Assembly (NCBI GenBank): GCA_964059195.1
Contig: CAXKWD010000005.1
Location: forward strand, 150,565,265-150,629,264
Length of the DNA stretch: 64,000 nt
Direction of reading: 5' to 3'
Source of the DNA: Ectobius pallidus
Taxonomy: Eukaryota > Arthropoda > Insecta > Blattodea > Ectobiidae
Part shown: piece by piece, positions 11,909-23,302 of the stretch
How the letters are laid out: each line of letters starts with the position of its first letter
Numbering within the stretch: position 1 is the first letter of the stretch
The notes under the pieces: generated by a model
The model's input: the letters and a program-made list of their open reading frames with translations, nothing else
What the model was told of the DNA's origin: nothing
Databases searched by the model: none
Position numbers and translations under genes: made by a program

Positions 11909-12358
11909 TCCACCGCTGGGGCTCATGGGATACGCTCGCTCCTCTCACGCAGCGGGCCCGGGTTCGATTCCTGGTCGGGACAAGTTACCTAGGTGAGGTT
12001 TTTTCCGGGGTTTTCCCTGACCTATGAGACAATTGTCAGGTAACTTTAGGCTCTAGTGGTCCCCAGATATCATCTGGCCGTCATTATCATCTTCATCCTC
12101 ATCCTCGCCTTGTTCGGAGTGAGTGTGTGTGTGAATGGTGTATCTCGTCCTATGTGTTCGTGTTGTCTCGGAGGTGGCCCCGGCATTGGGCTGACCACTC
12201 AACCGGGGAGGCACTCCATGTCCTTGTCTGGTCAAAAAAAGTATGTATGTCATCCAAAGATAATCCCTTTCCCGACAAGTTGCCGCTCTGTAAGGCCCGG
12301 GCGGCTTGGGTCGCTTATATCCTAGAAGGGAGAGGTAAAACTACGATAAAGAAAGAAA
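11909..12358 (+). mobile_element. SINE family D with TSD
   Basis: The tRNA-like head carries CGGGCCCGGGTTCGATTCCT (box B GGTTCGATTCC), followed by a GGGACAAGTTACCTAGGTGA stretch and a body with GTGTTGTCTCGGAGGTGGCC and TAAGGCCCGGGCGGC. The tail is GATAAAGAAAGAAAGAA. A 13-bp duplication with one mismatch flanks it: GAAATGCAATTAG (11896-11908) and GAAATCCAATTAG (12359-12371). A second copy lies at 19265-19672. Small open frames inside are incidental. Confidence 0.9.
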
Positions 12359-12371
12359 GAAATCCAATTAG

Positions 12372-13159
12372 GCCTAATGAAATTATTTCACATTTCCACT
12401 TTCGACATCAAGGCCATTCCTTTGGATATTCTACGCCAATCAACATAATGTAAGCCACGACCATACTTGAGGCTAACATAGAAGGATAATCCTGCACCCA
12501 GGCTAAAGACACCCTGTACCACTCGCCCACACAAGCAGGTAATACAGCCGAGTGACCGCAGAGATTGATATCGTGATGTAGGTATATTTAGATAATATCT
12601 TCTCATCCCAGTGGATATGACACTTCTAAGCACATGTGAGAGAAGGGAGGGGGATTATACGTACTAGGTCTAATTAAGGGAGGTGGCGCAGAATTTCACG
12701 GTTGGCCACCGCTAACAGATGTCACTGGCGTTGCGGGTGCTCTTGACTACTCTAGTCGGTGAAGAGTTACTAAATCATCCCCTAGGGCGTCTGTTGGATG
12801 AGAGAGAGGAGAGACTAACCCACAAGAGGGTGCCTATGATTTACGCATCCTCAATAATTGATAATATCGAATAGAACCTGCACTATATTATAAGGCTGAA
12901 TGTTACTAGAACCAGGTTGCCTGCCCACTGGGCCTACTACGTCTTTAATCTCCACAACAATACAGCAAATGAAAGCAGCATGGAAATAGGGACTCTTATT
13001 TTTTTCTCTGCAAATAGGTATATTAGCATCACGGTTATATGAAGGTGGAGTTTAATTTGATGTATGCAAATTATAAAAAATAGCTTAGTTTAAGATGTAT
13101 GTACGTTTACCGTAATAATTTACCGTCTTACTAATAATCCATGTGTAACATTTATGCTT
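12372..13159. other. Non-coding stretch, somewhat GC-richer
   Basis: No gene recognised. The part from 12640 to 12850 is richer in GC, with TGTCACTGGCGTTGCGGGTG and a GAGAGAGGAGAG tract, but matches nothing I know. Confidence 0.45.
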
Positions 13160-13690
13160 ACTTATACCAGGATTGTACACAGCCGAGGGGGAAATCATAC
13201 TAATATCTCTGTGTAAGTCGCTTACTCATCGGGAAGAACATAATTTGAAAGTGTTCGAAAACAGGGTACTTAGGGAAATATTTGGGCCTAAGAGAGATGA
13301 AAATGGGGACTGGAGAAAACTGCATAACGACGAGCTTCATGACCTATACTCTTCACCAAATATAGTAAGGGTGATTAAATCACGTTAGGTTGAAATGTGC
13401 TGGACATGTTGCGCGCATGGGGGAGGAAAGACATATCTCAAAAGTATTGACTGGGAGACCCGAAGGGAAAAGACCATCTGGAAGACCTAGACGTAGGTGG
13501 GAGGACAGTATTAGGATGGATTTAAGGGAAGTAGGATTTGCGAGGGATGATTGGATAGGGTTAGCACAGAATAGGGTTGAATGGCGGGCTCAGGTAAGCG
13601 CGGTAATGAACCTCTGGGTTCCATAAAATAGACAATATTCCTTCAGCTTGCTGAGGAATTGTCTATTGCCATTGAGTAAGTAAGTACGAG
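13160..13690 (+). pseudogene. LINE-1 family fragment: 3' end of non-LTR retrotransposon ORF plus 3' tail
   Basis: The two frames 13173-13388 and 13390-13626 together encode the C-terminus of an endonuclease/reverse-transcriptase LINE: REEHNLKVFENRVLREIFGP, LHNDELHDLYSSPNIVRVIK, then GHVARMGEERHISKVLTGRP and GRPRRRWEDSIRMDLREVGF. A one-base insertion near 13385-13400, judged against the copy at 39105-39470, splits them. The 3' untranslated part carries a stem-loop at 13630-13664 and ends in a (TAAG)n tail. It is 5'-truncated, lacking the endonuclease and reverse-transcriptase domains, and dead. Clade not assigned with certainty. Confidence 0.88.
13630..13664 (+). other. LINE-1 3' terminal stem-loop
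   Basis: AGACAATATTCCTTCAGC faces GCTGAGGAATTGTCT across a two-base loop, then a short spacer and the (TAAG)n tail. The same structure lies at 39408-39442. In many LINEs a 3' stem-loop is what the reverse transcriptase binds to start copying; that role here is inferred. Confidence 0.7.
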
Positions 13691-13920
13691 TATATCACTT
13701 TGTAAACGACTTGATGTGTGCAACTCAGTATTAGCAAGTTGTTCAAACTGGACGTAAATAATCAAGATGACCGATATCTTTAACAACCGGCTGCTTGGCA
13801 GGTGAATGCGATTGGATTGTGAGGTTTCTCAACCATTCTTAACGCAATTTTTTATGAAACACCGCCATTGCTTTTGCGGTATTGTTAACATTGTTCCTTG
13901 TTAGCGGGAGATTAGCTCAC

Positions 13921-14011
13921 TTCTCCTAGAAGATGGCAGCGAAGCACGCTGCCGAAAGCTCGGAATCAATCCTGCTACTCACACGGTTGGATGCCCGAGA
14001 AACTATAATAT
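13921..14011 (+). repeat. Unclassified repeat G, copy 1
   Basis: A segment with AAGATGGCAGC, a 6-bp stem GGCAGC/GCTGCC, then GAAAGCTCGGAA, and later CCCGAGAAACTAT. It matches 54803-54890 on the opposite strand. The stem followed by GAAA recalls one half of a hammerhead ribozyme, as found in Penelope-like retroelements, but the CTGATGA motif is not intact here. Confidence 0.55.
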
Positions 14012-14150
14012 ACTTTTTTTGTTTTTCATTTATCTTATAAAAAAATAATATGCAAGTTTATCGTCAACGTACCAGACCTTCCTAGCGTATAACCACATCT
14101 GTAACCCATTTCCAACCCGAAAAAATTATGGCGGTATAATTATGGCAATA

Positions 14151-14378
14151 AAATGGTAAAGTGATCCCTATACAGGCCATGGAGGCCCAGAGGGTTCCAG
14201 GAGGTTAAGGTCCCCAGATTTTGGTCATTCGGCAAGTGAGGCTGAGTCGACCCCAGGGCCATAGTGCCACCAGAAGGAATAGGCCAATTGAAAAATTCCA
14301 ACGACCTCATCAGGAATCAAACCCGCGACCTTCCGGTTTGTAGCGCAACGCCTCAAGTACTATGCTACGGCGTACCCC
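14151..14378 (-). mobile_element. SINE family A, internally deleted, with TSD
   Basis: Minus-strand SINE A. The box B complement CAGGAATCAAACCCGCGACC is clear; the box A region is degenerate. It lacks the internal GACAACC/GGCGGCCGG segment present at 6305-6599. A 13-bp duplication with one mismatch, AATTATGGCAATA (14138-14150) and AATTATAGCAATA (14379-14391), flanks it. Confidence 0.88.
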
Positions 14379-14391
14379 AATTATAGCAATA

Positions 14392-14984
14392 TAGCCTAAA
14401 TGTTATACATTATTAGTTATACCTTTTTTTCTACTTAGCATTAAGATCTACACCTCTATATTACAATTTCGTGTTTTAGAATTATTGTACCACAATAATT
14501 GTAAGAAAGTAACAGACAGAAAATTTCAAATTACCGGTATACGGAGAAGGCATTTCCGTAACTAGATTAAGGAAAAAAATTAACATAAATAATAGGTTTG
14601 AATTAAGGAGGGAGAGACGCAGCAAGCACAGCAGTGGATTATGTTATCAAACACATTGTAATGAAATGAAGAGCGCACAGCGGGAATATAATCTGCTGTT
14701 AACTTTGTAATAATGCTCCCGCTGATCAACAGAATATGGACATATTTCAGCAGTCATAACAGTACGCAGTGGTCAAGCCATATGCAACCTTCGAACCCCA
14801 GGTTACACATATACGGATATTACTTCTCTACCCGTAGGCTACCAGAAGGACTATTATTGCTATTTAGTCAGTTTTACAAAGATTACACCTTATGATAGCC
14901 AAAAGCACATTAATCTGACATTAGTTCGCACTGACAAAAACTATTCTGTCCTAGCCATCCACTGTCCTACTCGTAGGCCTAACT
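14392..14984. other. Non-coding stretch
   Basis: No gene or element ends recognised. Confidence 0.45.
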
Positions 14985-15135
14985 GCCTCTCCGTCATCCT
15001 TTCCACGATTCCATTTTCCTCCTTTCCCTTCTACTTGCTGGAATCCGTTTGAAAGTAATATTCTGTAGCCTCTTTAGATCATGTTGTATCACATGTCCAT
15101 ACCATATTGACTGTATTTATCACTAATAATCCATT
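14985..15135 (-). pseudogene. Probable LINE ORF C-terminal remnant
   Basis: The minus strand reads SIWYGHVIQHDLKRLQN followed by FKRIPASRREGRRKMESW, which fits the WYGHV...RIP...GRR pattern near the C-terminus of endonuclease/reverse-transcriptase LINEs. Stops follow at once. The match is short and made by eye, so the assignment is tentative. Confidence 0.45.
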
Positions 15136-15540
15136 TCCATTGGCAAATTTTCTAATTACCATATTTATTAATCTCATTACAACATTTTTTCTTTTAACAA
15201 TAGAGTTGCAAACTTTTCCCTTTTGTTTCTTTTGTTATCTGCTTGTCCCATAATTACTTATCCCATTCATATGTGAGATAGCAGTTTTTTTTTCTTTTTC
15301 CGCTAATCAGTATTATTTTTTCAACACCCAAATAATATAGGAATATGTACTTTTAGAGTGTTTATATGTGTTTTAATATTTATTTTATTTATTATACGAA
15401 ACACAAGACGGATACATCAAATGATTACCCGAATTAGCAAGTGTTCGTGTTAGGGTTCAGTTCAGTTATTTATATTACAGAATTAACAAACAAATTCAAA
15501 TACATAAAAGAAAAATATAACTCTAACTTAAAATCCAACA
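15136..15540. other. AT-rich non-coding stretch
   Basis: Nothing recognised as gene or element. Confidence 0.45.
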
Positions 15541-15548
15541 CCTATAAT

Positions 15549-16282
15549 TAGACTTCGGACTTTTAGGTAGCTAAAAATGCTGTTATAGGTACCTAAAATA
15601 GGCTCTAAAAATTGTAAAATAGGTTCTAAAAATCGTAAAATAGTCTCTTATAAACTCGTTAAGTTGCCAAGTTTCTGAAATATCTCAATTGACATGCAGG
15701 ATATTATATTTATTGAAGTCACCATTAATCAGTAATCATGATAAAACATAGATATAGGCCTATGGTACACAGAATTATATAGACCTATTACTAGGGCCTT
15801 TATTACTACCATAACAGTGAAAACCTAATCCCTGCGCCCAGAAGCAACGCACTCTAGCATATTCAACCCCTTGTGTCCCTCAGTGATTCAGAAAACTACT
15901 TTTTTTTTTACTGGATGTGGGAGTCGGGAGAAAAACATTACATTTTCTTGGGAATCCCAAGGAATTTTTCTACTGAAGACGAAACATTCCTTACTATTTA
16001 ACCACGTCACAAATGTGTCATGTGCTGCACATTCCGAGCTAAAAATTTAGTACGAACTGAAAATAAATGCTAGAATTTATAACAAAAAAATGACTTATTT
16101 TGAACTTTAGAAGGAAAACAAGCAAAAAGGCAATATTAGGCTCTAACGTAAAAATAGGCTGTTTTAGGTCCTATAAAGGTATCAGTTTTAGGCATAGTCA
16201 CTTATGATATATGCATATACAAGTTTTCGTCCATATATCACTTAAGGATTGAAATAGGTTTTTACCTAAAATCCGAAGTCTA
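15549..16282. mobile_element. Non-autonomous hAT element (TTCGGACTTTTAGG type) with 8-bp TSD
   Basis: Termini TAGACTTCGGACTTTTAGGT and ACCTAAAATCCGAAGTCTA are inverted repeats flanked by a perfect 8-bp duplication CCTATAAT (15541-15548, 16283-16290). The interior has dispersed AAAATAGGCTCTAAAAAT-like repeats and no transposase. The ends closely resemble those of 53221-54072, so both belong to one family. Confidence 0.93.
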
Positions 16283-16290
16283 CCTATAAT

Positions 16291-17456
16291 AGTAATATCC
16301 AATATTAGTAATTTTAATGTTCATATTTAAGGATTATGTAACTGTAATAGATATTTCGTTTTTTATTCGTAGAACTGAAGATAAGGCCAAACTTCCTTAA
16401 CTCTGTCCGAATAATTGAACAGAATAAATAAGTGAACAGAATAATTGTAACCTGTTTTATCACACTGATTAGTAATTTCTTTATCTTAAAGTTTCTAATC
16501 TTGTTTCTCCTCTCCAAGTAGGCCTACCACAGGCCTATACTTTTATTTGTCAAAATTAAACGGCAATCCCCATTTCTTATATTGTTCGATTAATTTCCTG
16601 CACATGTACTCTACGTCATCATATTCTTGTGTTAATATAAACTGATAATCTGTTAAATGAAATGAAGATATTACACTATCCCCATCATTACAATTATACT
16701 ACTTCATTTTTCCAATTATCTCATTCTGTTTTCTCATTTATCTCAATGTCCCTAACGTAATACTTTAGTAATAGGAATTCTGGCGATTACATATTTTTTA
16801 TTTTTATCTTTTCTGTGATGTTTTAAATATATTTTGTATTGCATTTGTTAAATACATTGATATAACTTATTCTATTTTTGTTTTATTTTCCCGAAGTTTA
16901 ATAAGAATTAGCCTATATGTAAAGCAAATGTTATGTTCTACCTTGAAATTCTATTTTGAGTAAAAACTTACCATTTTCGGATACATGTAGGCCTATGCTT
17001 GTTTTTATCACTCAGCATAGCTCAAGAATGAGATTTTGTTTCAAAATCAAATATTATTCTGAAGTTTAGTTCTAAATAACTTCTGGAGAAGACCATGGAT
17101 CACATCGACGACTTGCCTTTACTTTCACTACCACTTTCCATGAAAAAGTTCTTTTTCGCTATTTTCTCGAAAATATTAATGTTTTTTCTCTAATTTTATA
17201 TACTGTATAAAATATCAAATACACTTACTTACATCACTTGTCAAAAAGGTTTTAACCTTTTCCCTACAGGCATTGTGTATAAAGCCCTTCAAAAGAGGAG
17301 GTTAAGAAGATTGAAAAAGAAGAGGGAGTAAGTAAGTAGACTACGTTAATAATTTATGTATATATGTATATAATTATTCCTATTTTAGGGGAACCAGAAT
17401 CAACAATTACACTAATCTTGCTAGTTAAGTTAGGCTACATAAATTATTATAACGTA
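16291..17456. other. AT-rich non-coding stretch
   Basis: No gene recognised. A segment at about 17270-17335 (AAAGCCCTTCAAAAGAGGAG, then AGTAAGTAAGTAG) could be a LINE tail, but I could not place it. Confidence 0.45.
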
Positions 17457-17470
17457 GGTCTAGAGTAGAA

Positions 17471-17792
17471 CTAAAAACTAAACTAAACTCCGTGGGGCTA
17501 CATCCCTGGAGAGACTTGGCCTACCACCCGACCGCTGCGTCATCTACCATAGGCAGATGGCAGGATTGGGGTGTATGTGGTCTGCATGCCCACTTCCACG
17601 GCCGTTAATGGTAGTTTTCATGACCAGAGCCACTACTTCTCTATCAAGTAGCTCCTCAATTTGAATCACGAGGCTGAGTGCACCCCTACCAGACCTCCCT
17701 ACCTCAGAAAAATCCGAGGAGGTACTGGGAATCGAACCCGGGCCGACGGATCTGAAGTCAGCTACGCTAATCACAAGACCACGCCGACGGTC
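17471..17792 (-). mobile_element. SINE family C with perfect 14-bp TSD
   Basis: Read on the minus strand, the tRNA-like head carries GGCGTGGTCTTGTGATTAGC (box A region) and CCCGGGTTCGATTCCCAG (box B), then TACCTCCTCGGATTTTTCTG. The tail on that strand is GTTTAGTTTAG. A perfect duplication GGTCTAGAGTAGAA lies at 17457-17470 and 17793-17806. Plus-strand relatives are at 18552-18855 and 38703-38985. Confidence 0.93.
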
Positions 17793-17806
17793 GGTCTAGA
17801 GTAGAA

Positions 17807-18551
17807 TGAGGGTATTTGTGTAAAAAGTGCCAATTTTCACCTAGTTCATTAAAACAGCCGACCATTTCTGTCTGAGATACTGCTTTCAATTGGCCGAAGA
17901 TATCCTGATAGTTTGATGAGTTATGGCACAGTATGTAATAGAATGGGAGAAAGGAGAAGGTAAGACCATATAAGTACTCGGTTTTACTGCGCTTCTCAGT
18001 TCATTTAATAAGGCATACCTTTATTAAGGTTTAACAATACTTGCACGACTCGTAAGTAGCCTGGAGATTAAGGAAGTATGATTGCATTTTTCAAGGTTTC
18101 TGAATAGCGCTAATATAACCTCATCCCTTCGGTGAAATAACTGAATAAAAATAACGCTACTAACCGTGAGAAAGTCATAGCTACAAGCAAGGCCGAGTGC
18201 TGCGGGATGAAGACCCCTAAATTTCGCCTCATTTAAATAATCAATGGTTACATATTACGAAAACTGTTAACATAAGAAATATGATCATTATAAATCATAT
18301 TCTTTTAAAACACGAAATGATAGCTTATTAGAAATTTAAACCCATCCTTTACCCTCCTACTGCAATGAGGATTATCTTATTTTCAGTAATCAGAACATCC
18401 AAGATTTATCAAAATGAAAATAGCCAAACTATAACGAACCAGTCTGGACTGTATCGTAACAGCCTAGTCCTTAACTGCAGTTTGGGCATGAATTTTCTGA
18501 ATATGAAAATGGAAGGACTCGTAGAGAAAGCTGATAATGAACGTAAAAAAA
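17807..18551. other. Non-coding stretch
   Basis: No gene or element end recognised. Confidence 0.45.
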
Positions 18552-18855
18552 AACTGCGTGGTCTCGTTGTTAGCGTCGTCGCTGGCTACGGATCCGTAGG
18601 CCCGGGGTCTATCCTCGGTACCTCCTCGGATTTCTCTGAGGAAAGGTCTGGAACGGAGTGCACTCAGCCTCGTGATTCAAATTGAGTTACTCGATAAAGC
18701 AGTAGCGGATCCAATCATGGAAATCACCATTAACGGCTACTATGCTGACCATTATGCCCCCTAATTCTGCCTTCTGCCAGTGGTAGAAGACACATCGTCG
18801 ATTTTAGGTCTAGTCCCTTCAGGAATGCAGCGCCACTGGGTTTTAGTTTCTTAAT
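18552..18855 (+). mobile_element. SINE family C, diverged copy
   Basis: Shares GCGTGGTCTCGTTGTTAGCG, the GTACCTCCTCGGATTTCTCT block, CAGCCTCGTGATTCAAATTG and the TTTTAGTTTC tail with the copy at 17471-17792. Box B is degenerate (CCCGGGGTCTATCCTCG). No clear target duplication seen. Confidence 0.85.
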
Positions 18856-19079
18856 ACTTTATTCTCCTAGAAAATGAATCTTGGCCTAATAACATCTAAA
18901 TAAAATTTGTTATAGTTATTTAATGGCGGTTGCGAATTTTCTTTGGAATCGAGCCTTCACCGGAAATTTGTCCCGCAGTAGATTTTTCATGCATAAATAT
19001 ACAGTAGGCCGATATGTATAGGCCTATATATATATATAAGTTATTACAGATATCGCATTTACGCACACATAAATACCAT

Positions 19080-19135
19080 TGAGCTGGTCCGAAACGAACC
19101 CGTGAGCTTGGAAAAGTCAGTACACTACTTAGCCA
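19080..19135 (-). mobile_element. Possible tRNA-like SINE head, degenerate
   Basis: The minus strand reads TTGGCTAAGTAGTGTACTG and then CACGGGTTCGTTTCG, spaced like tRNA boxes A and B. No body or tail was recognised, and a (TG)n run at 19146-19162 follows. Weak call. Confidence 0.35.
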
Positions 19136-19264
19136 ATTAAATCTATGTGTGTGTGTGTGTGTATAAGTTATATATAGACTATAGTATTAAGTTATTAAAT
19201 ATTCTATTAAATCCAACAAATAACTATTGCCCTTTTCAATAATCAAACTACGTGAATCGTATTG

Positions 19265-19672
19265 CAGACCTCTGTGGTGCAGGGGATGCGTTCACTTTCC
19301 TCGCCCAGCGAGCCGGGTTGGGATCCGGAGCTTTTTTCGAGGTTTTCCTCGCCTGTGAGACGAATATAGGGTAACTTTAAGCCCTTGAGATCCCCGGATA
19401 TCATCATTACCATATCCACATCCTATCCGCGCCTTACTTGGCATACGTGTATGTGCAACTGGTGTGTCTCGTCCTATATTTTCGTGTTGTCTCGGAGGTG
19501 GCCCCGGCAATGGGCTGATCACTCATCCAGGGAGGCTATCCATGTCAAAAAAGTATGTATGTGATTCAAAGATAATCCCCTTCCCGGCGGGTCGCGGTCC
19601 TGTAAGGTCCGGGCGACGTGGGCCGCATAATTATCCCTACAATGGGAGAGGTTAAAACTGAGAGAAAGATAG
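19265..19672 (+). mobile_element. SINE family D, second copy
   Basis: Collinear with 11909-12358: head GTGGTGCAGGGGATGCG with a degenerate box B GCCGGGTTGGGATCC, then GTGTTGTCTCGGAGGTGGCC, GGGCTGATCACTCATCCAGG and TAAGGTCCGGGCGACGTGGG, with a GAGAGAAAGATAGAGAG tail. No convincing target duplication. Confidence 0.87.
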
Positions 19673-19857
19673 AGAGATCGTAAGGAAATTTATTAATTTT
19701 ATTGTTAAATGTAGGTGGAGTTTTCCATGGTAACCTTTAACAAAATCTATACGCATGCGATAAGTTGTAATTTTGCTGAAGGACCCTCTCTGACAGAATG
19801 AGTTCTTTAATGTGCGTTAAATGTACAAGATAGGACTAGAGAAGACATATTGCAGAT

Positions 19858-19925
19858 TTTACGAGCGAAAGACGCCCTCAATGGGATTCGGACCAGCGTA
19901 CCTTAGGCTAACCACTCGACATAAA
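19858..19925 (-). mobile_element. tRNA-like SINE head fragment
   Basis: On the minus strand GTCGAGTGGTTAGCC and GCTGGTCCGAATCCC stand at tRNA box A/box B spacing. It does not belong to a family with a second copy recognised here. No cloverleaf with an intact acceptor stem is evident, so it is not called a tRNA gene. Confidence 0.5.
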
Positions 19926-20360
19926 GGTTGTTCCATCCAGATTCAATATAATAAAGTTGAAGATGTATAGAAGTGGTAGGAGTTGCCCCAGTGCTGGTGG
20001 GGTGTAGTATTTTGCATTGCGTGCAGGTATGAATGGTATGGAGGTATGTAGCCTGTGGGGCGCGTGTAAGATGTGTAATTACTGGTATGGCGGCAGTAAC
20101 AAGTCTATATACATATACACACACGCACACTACCTGCAAGTTTCTCCATCTCTTTGAACCGTATTGCAAGACAGAGCTATGGCACATTCTGGGGAGATTT
20201 AAATCGTCCATATATTGGCATTTAGTGAAACCCAGAGGTTTTTATTTATTTATTTACTTATTGGCCCCTGTCCTGGATTCCTATCAGAGGCCTCTACATG
20301 TACTATACAATTTGTACTTATTAATTTATAATCACATAGGTTATCTACAATATTTATAAC
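19926..20360. other. Non-coding stretch
   Basis: Nothing recognised apart from a short CACACACGCACAC run near 20117 and a TTTATTTATTTATTTAC run near 20240. Confidence 0.45.
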
Positions 20361-20845
20361 TAGGGGGCGGATTTCTATGACCTAAAAATAGGATATATGC
20401 ATGCATTTATGACCTAAAAAACATTAAAATATGACATATAAAATTTAAAATATGACTTTACCACTTACACATTATGTATATTTTTTTTAAGTTTCATTAC
20501 AATTCATTTTATTAAAATATAATGTTAATTATTTAAAATATAATGTTAATTATTTAAAATATCTGCAAATTCTCAAGAAGTATCATTATAATGCAAAATT
20601 TACAAAATATGATACGAAACTTCAAAATGTCTTTAATATACACACAAATATGCCAAAAATATGACTTAAATATGCATATTTGTAGTAAATATGCTACAAT
20701 AGTTGAAAATTTCCTAAATATGCCGTTATATGCACAATAAAAGCGTTCCATTTTCACCAGAATGCTTGGAATCGGGTATAAATTAGTCGGAAACCTGAAA
20801 TAATGCAAAGGGAAAAATATGAAATGTCATAGAAATCCGCCCCAA
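20361..20845. mobile_element. Non-autonomous hAT element (GGGGGCGGATTTCTATGAC type)
   Basis: Terminal repeats TAGGGGGCGGATTTCTATGA and TCATAGAAATCCGCCCCAA are flanked by 8-bp sequences TTTATAAC (20353-20360) and TTTATTAC (20846-20853), one mismatch apart. The interior is rich in ATATGAC/ATATGCA repeats, with no transposase frame. The TAG start and 8-bp spacing place it in hAT, in a subfamily distinct from the TTCGGA types. Confidence 0.87.
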
Positions 20846-20853
20846 TTTATTAC

Positions 20854-21347
20854 TTCATGTAAAGAATATACGTATATAAAGAAAGAGAGAGAAAAAGTTA
20901 ACTATTTAAGAAGAAAGAAGAAACAAAAACATTGATAACTTAATAATAAAACTAACTACATTAACTACAGTAAGTGTCGTAGTGAATACCCAGCGGAATA
21001 AGTCGGAAATCGATCGCTGGTTCTTCTACTTTTCCTACAGATGCTCTTCAGACCTGCACCCAGAAGCCATCCAGGCTCGTCCAACTATTCAACTAAATCG
21101 ACTAAGACATGGACCATAGGTGCCTAACCTTTTAAATGTCATAGCCTTCTTGAAATATTTCTCTCGTTTTGGTAGGCCCCATAAAATATTTACTTCATGT
21201 AGAATATTTAGGCTAATATTGCCTGTTACAATATCAATGTAGGCTACAACATGAAATGAAAATTTACAAGATACCGGTGAGCTTCAGTTTAGTAGATTAG
21301 AAGCTAACTGCTAGCTTAGTAGTTAACAGAAGTAGTAGGTAAAAGGG
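20854..21347. other. Non-coding stretch
   Basis: No gene recognised; a short GAAAGAGAGAGAAAAAG purine run lies near 20880. Confidence 0.45.
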
Positions 21348-21362
21348 TAAACTTTATTACTG

Positions 21363-21567
21363 CCACCCCCATGGCTGAGTGGTTAGACCGCTCGCCTTCC
21401 ACCGCTGGCACCCGGGATCTGCTCTCGGTGGATCCATGTGGAATTTGTGGTGGACGAAATGGGATGGGAGCAGGTTTTCTCGGGGTGCTCCTGTTTCCCC
21501 AGCCATGTTTAATTCCACCAGAGCTCCATTCATCAAACTATAACCATTGGTTGCATAAAGGAATTAT
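21363..21567 (+). mobile_element. SINE family F with perfect 15-bp TSD
   Basis: The head carries ATGGCTGAGTGGTTAGACCG (box A, leucine/serine-tRNA-like) and CACCCGGGATCTGC where box B is expected. The body has GCAGGTTTTCTCGGGGTGCT. Perfect duplication TAAACTTTATTACTG at 21348-21362 and 21568-21582. Only one copy in this window. Confidence 0.88.
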
Positions 21568-21582
21568 TAAACTTTATTACTG

Positions 21583-21909
21583 TTAGGCCTAGTGTTATTA
21601 GTTATCAGTAGTTCTTGTAAGTCTCAACTACTGGATTGCAGTAGAGGGACAGTAGTTAGTTACATGTAGTGTAGTTGTGTAAAATGAAATGTAACACAAA
21701 TAGAAATTGTAATATTGTAAGCAAGAATTTCCGTGAAATTGTAAAATTCTGGAAACAACAAATAAAGGAAAAAGTAAAATCACGATTGATACTAGGTCCT
21801 GGTTTAAATAATCAGATAACAGGACATAAGGTTCACGGATTTTATTTATTCATTTACTTTTAATATCAATGCTTTCCTATAATGAAGACAGTAGACATTG
21901 AAGACAATA
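21583..21909. other. Non-coding stretch
   Basis: No gene or element recognised. Confidence 0.4.
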
Positions 21910-22527
21910 TATTTTATATGACAATTTTACCTAGGCTTTTTCACAGATTCCCCAGTCGTTAAGACGAATGTTGAATTGGATATTTACTTACCATGACTCA
22001 TCGCCACTATTTCATCCTGTACCAGTAATTAAAATTTAATATCAATTGAAATTAACAGAAAACCATTAGCATATCAACAATACAAAAAAGATGTGTCATC
22101 AATAAGCTAGATACTTGGTCTACTGGTATACACACAGAATCTGACTCGGGATATGAACTCGATGTTCAAACGAGTACAAAAAAAGCTGAATTTAAAAAGT
22201 ACTACAGTGGCTGGGGCTCTCAAACGGGAGGTTTCGGGTTCAAACACCGTGGCCTGTCAATTCTGAGGGTTAATTACATGGTTTTCCCAGTCGCAAAGGT
22301 AAATGACGGATTGTATATTTACTTACTATGATTCATCGTCTCAATTTCACCCAGTACCTTAATCGTTAAAATTAAAAATCAGTGAAAACAAGCCACTACA
22401 ATAGCAACAAATGGGCATACATAGATACACCGCCTATTTTAACACCACAGATTTTAACACGATATATGACATCTGAAGTTAACGTGTGTATAAATAAAGT
22501 TGAATTTTAAAAATCTACCAGTGAGAA
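21910..22527 (+). mobile_element. SINE family E, two tandem head-to-tail copies
   Basis: Copy a (about 21910-22205) and copy b (about 22206-22527) share CCCAGTCG followed by ATATTTACTTACCATGACTC (TATGATTC in b), a TTAAAATTTAATATC-type segment, and a 3' block ending GTTGAATTTTAAAAATCTAC. Copy b keeps a tRNA-like box B, GGTTTCGGGTTCAAACACCG. Related copies lie at 25640-25860, 30075-30360 and 36780-36985. The tandem order could be a dimeric element or a local duplication. Confidence 0.72.
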
Positions 22528-22804
22528 TATTGTATGCTATTTACAATATTACATTAACTGGCTATAAAGTGCAGTTTCATAGTTCTTTAAGTTTATGATT
22601 TTGCCCTGTGGGTGACAGGTTTACAAAGCCGAGGGCCTCTGGCAATTGTAAGTAATTCGAGTTGATAATAATGAGTAATTCTCACAAATTTATTACAGCT
22701 CAGTGTTAGGTTTCAAATCATAGTTCAATGTTAAGTTTAAGGTCAAAATTTCAGTTTAGCGTCGAGCATAACATAATGACTTTATTGTTAGATAAATTTA
22801 TGTC

Positions 22805-22893
22805 ACATTGAATCCCCATTAATCCACATTAAATCCACATGATTCAAATTAATCCACATGAATCTACATTCGATCCACATTAATCCACCAGAT
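22805..22893 (+). repeat. Degenerate minisatellite of ATTAATCCACAT
   Basis: About seven imperfect repeats of ATTAATCCACAT and variants (AATCCCCATTAATCCACATT, AATCTACATTCGATCCACAT). No coding sense. Confidence 0.8.
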
Positions 22894-23206
22894 GTACTAG
22901 ATCGGCAAGACGTACACTTGCTGTTTCTAGTAAACCATTAAAAATGTTAAATGTTTTGATAAAAGAAAAGCAAAACTCAAAAAAACATTTTTTTAAGGAA
23001 GCTTACTATTTAATAAATGAATTTTTCAGGACAAAAATGTATAATTTATATGGTTATTTTAAAAAATGTTTCACCTCATATTTTACATTTTTCAAAATCT
23101 GTATTTGTATATATAGTACTAGTATTATACCATTGTATTTTCTTCTTCTTTTTTTCTTTTTTTGACGAGTAACCAGTTTACCAGCTTTTAAGCTATTTTG
23201 TAAATG

Positions 23207-23244
23207 TTTGTGACAATAAATTTCTTACTTACTTACTTACTTAA
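23207..23244 (+). repeat. Putative LINE 3' end with (CTTA)n tail
   Basis: GTTTGTGACAATAAATTT is followed by CTTACTTACTTACTTACTTA. A polyadenylation-type signal followed by a tetranucleotide repeat is typical of insect LINE 3' ends. No coding part is recognised in the AT-rich DNA upstream. Confidence 0.45.
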
Positions 23245-23302
23245 TCACCCCGCTGAAGGCGTGCTCATATTTGTCTTTAATTTTAACGAAACCTATGGTT
23301 CA

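Noticed and set aside
12127..12453. 108-codon open frame at a SINE
   Set aside because: It translates SINE D sequence and its right flank; no homology expected.
13921..14011. Functional hammerhead ribozyme
   Set aside because: The CTGATGA core is not present in either copy; kept only as a tentative finding.
19858..19925. Genuine tRNA gene
   Set aside because: Box A and box B are present, but I see no paired acceptor stem or convincing anticodon arm; more likely a SINE head.
20033..20359. Overlapping frames of 108 and 102 codons on both strands
   Set aside because: Mirror frames in moderately GC-rich DNA, one running through (AC)n and TTTA repeats; no recognisable motif.
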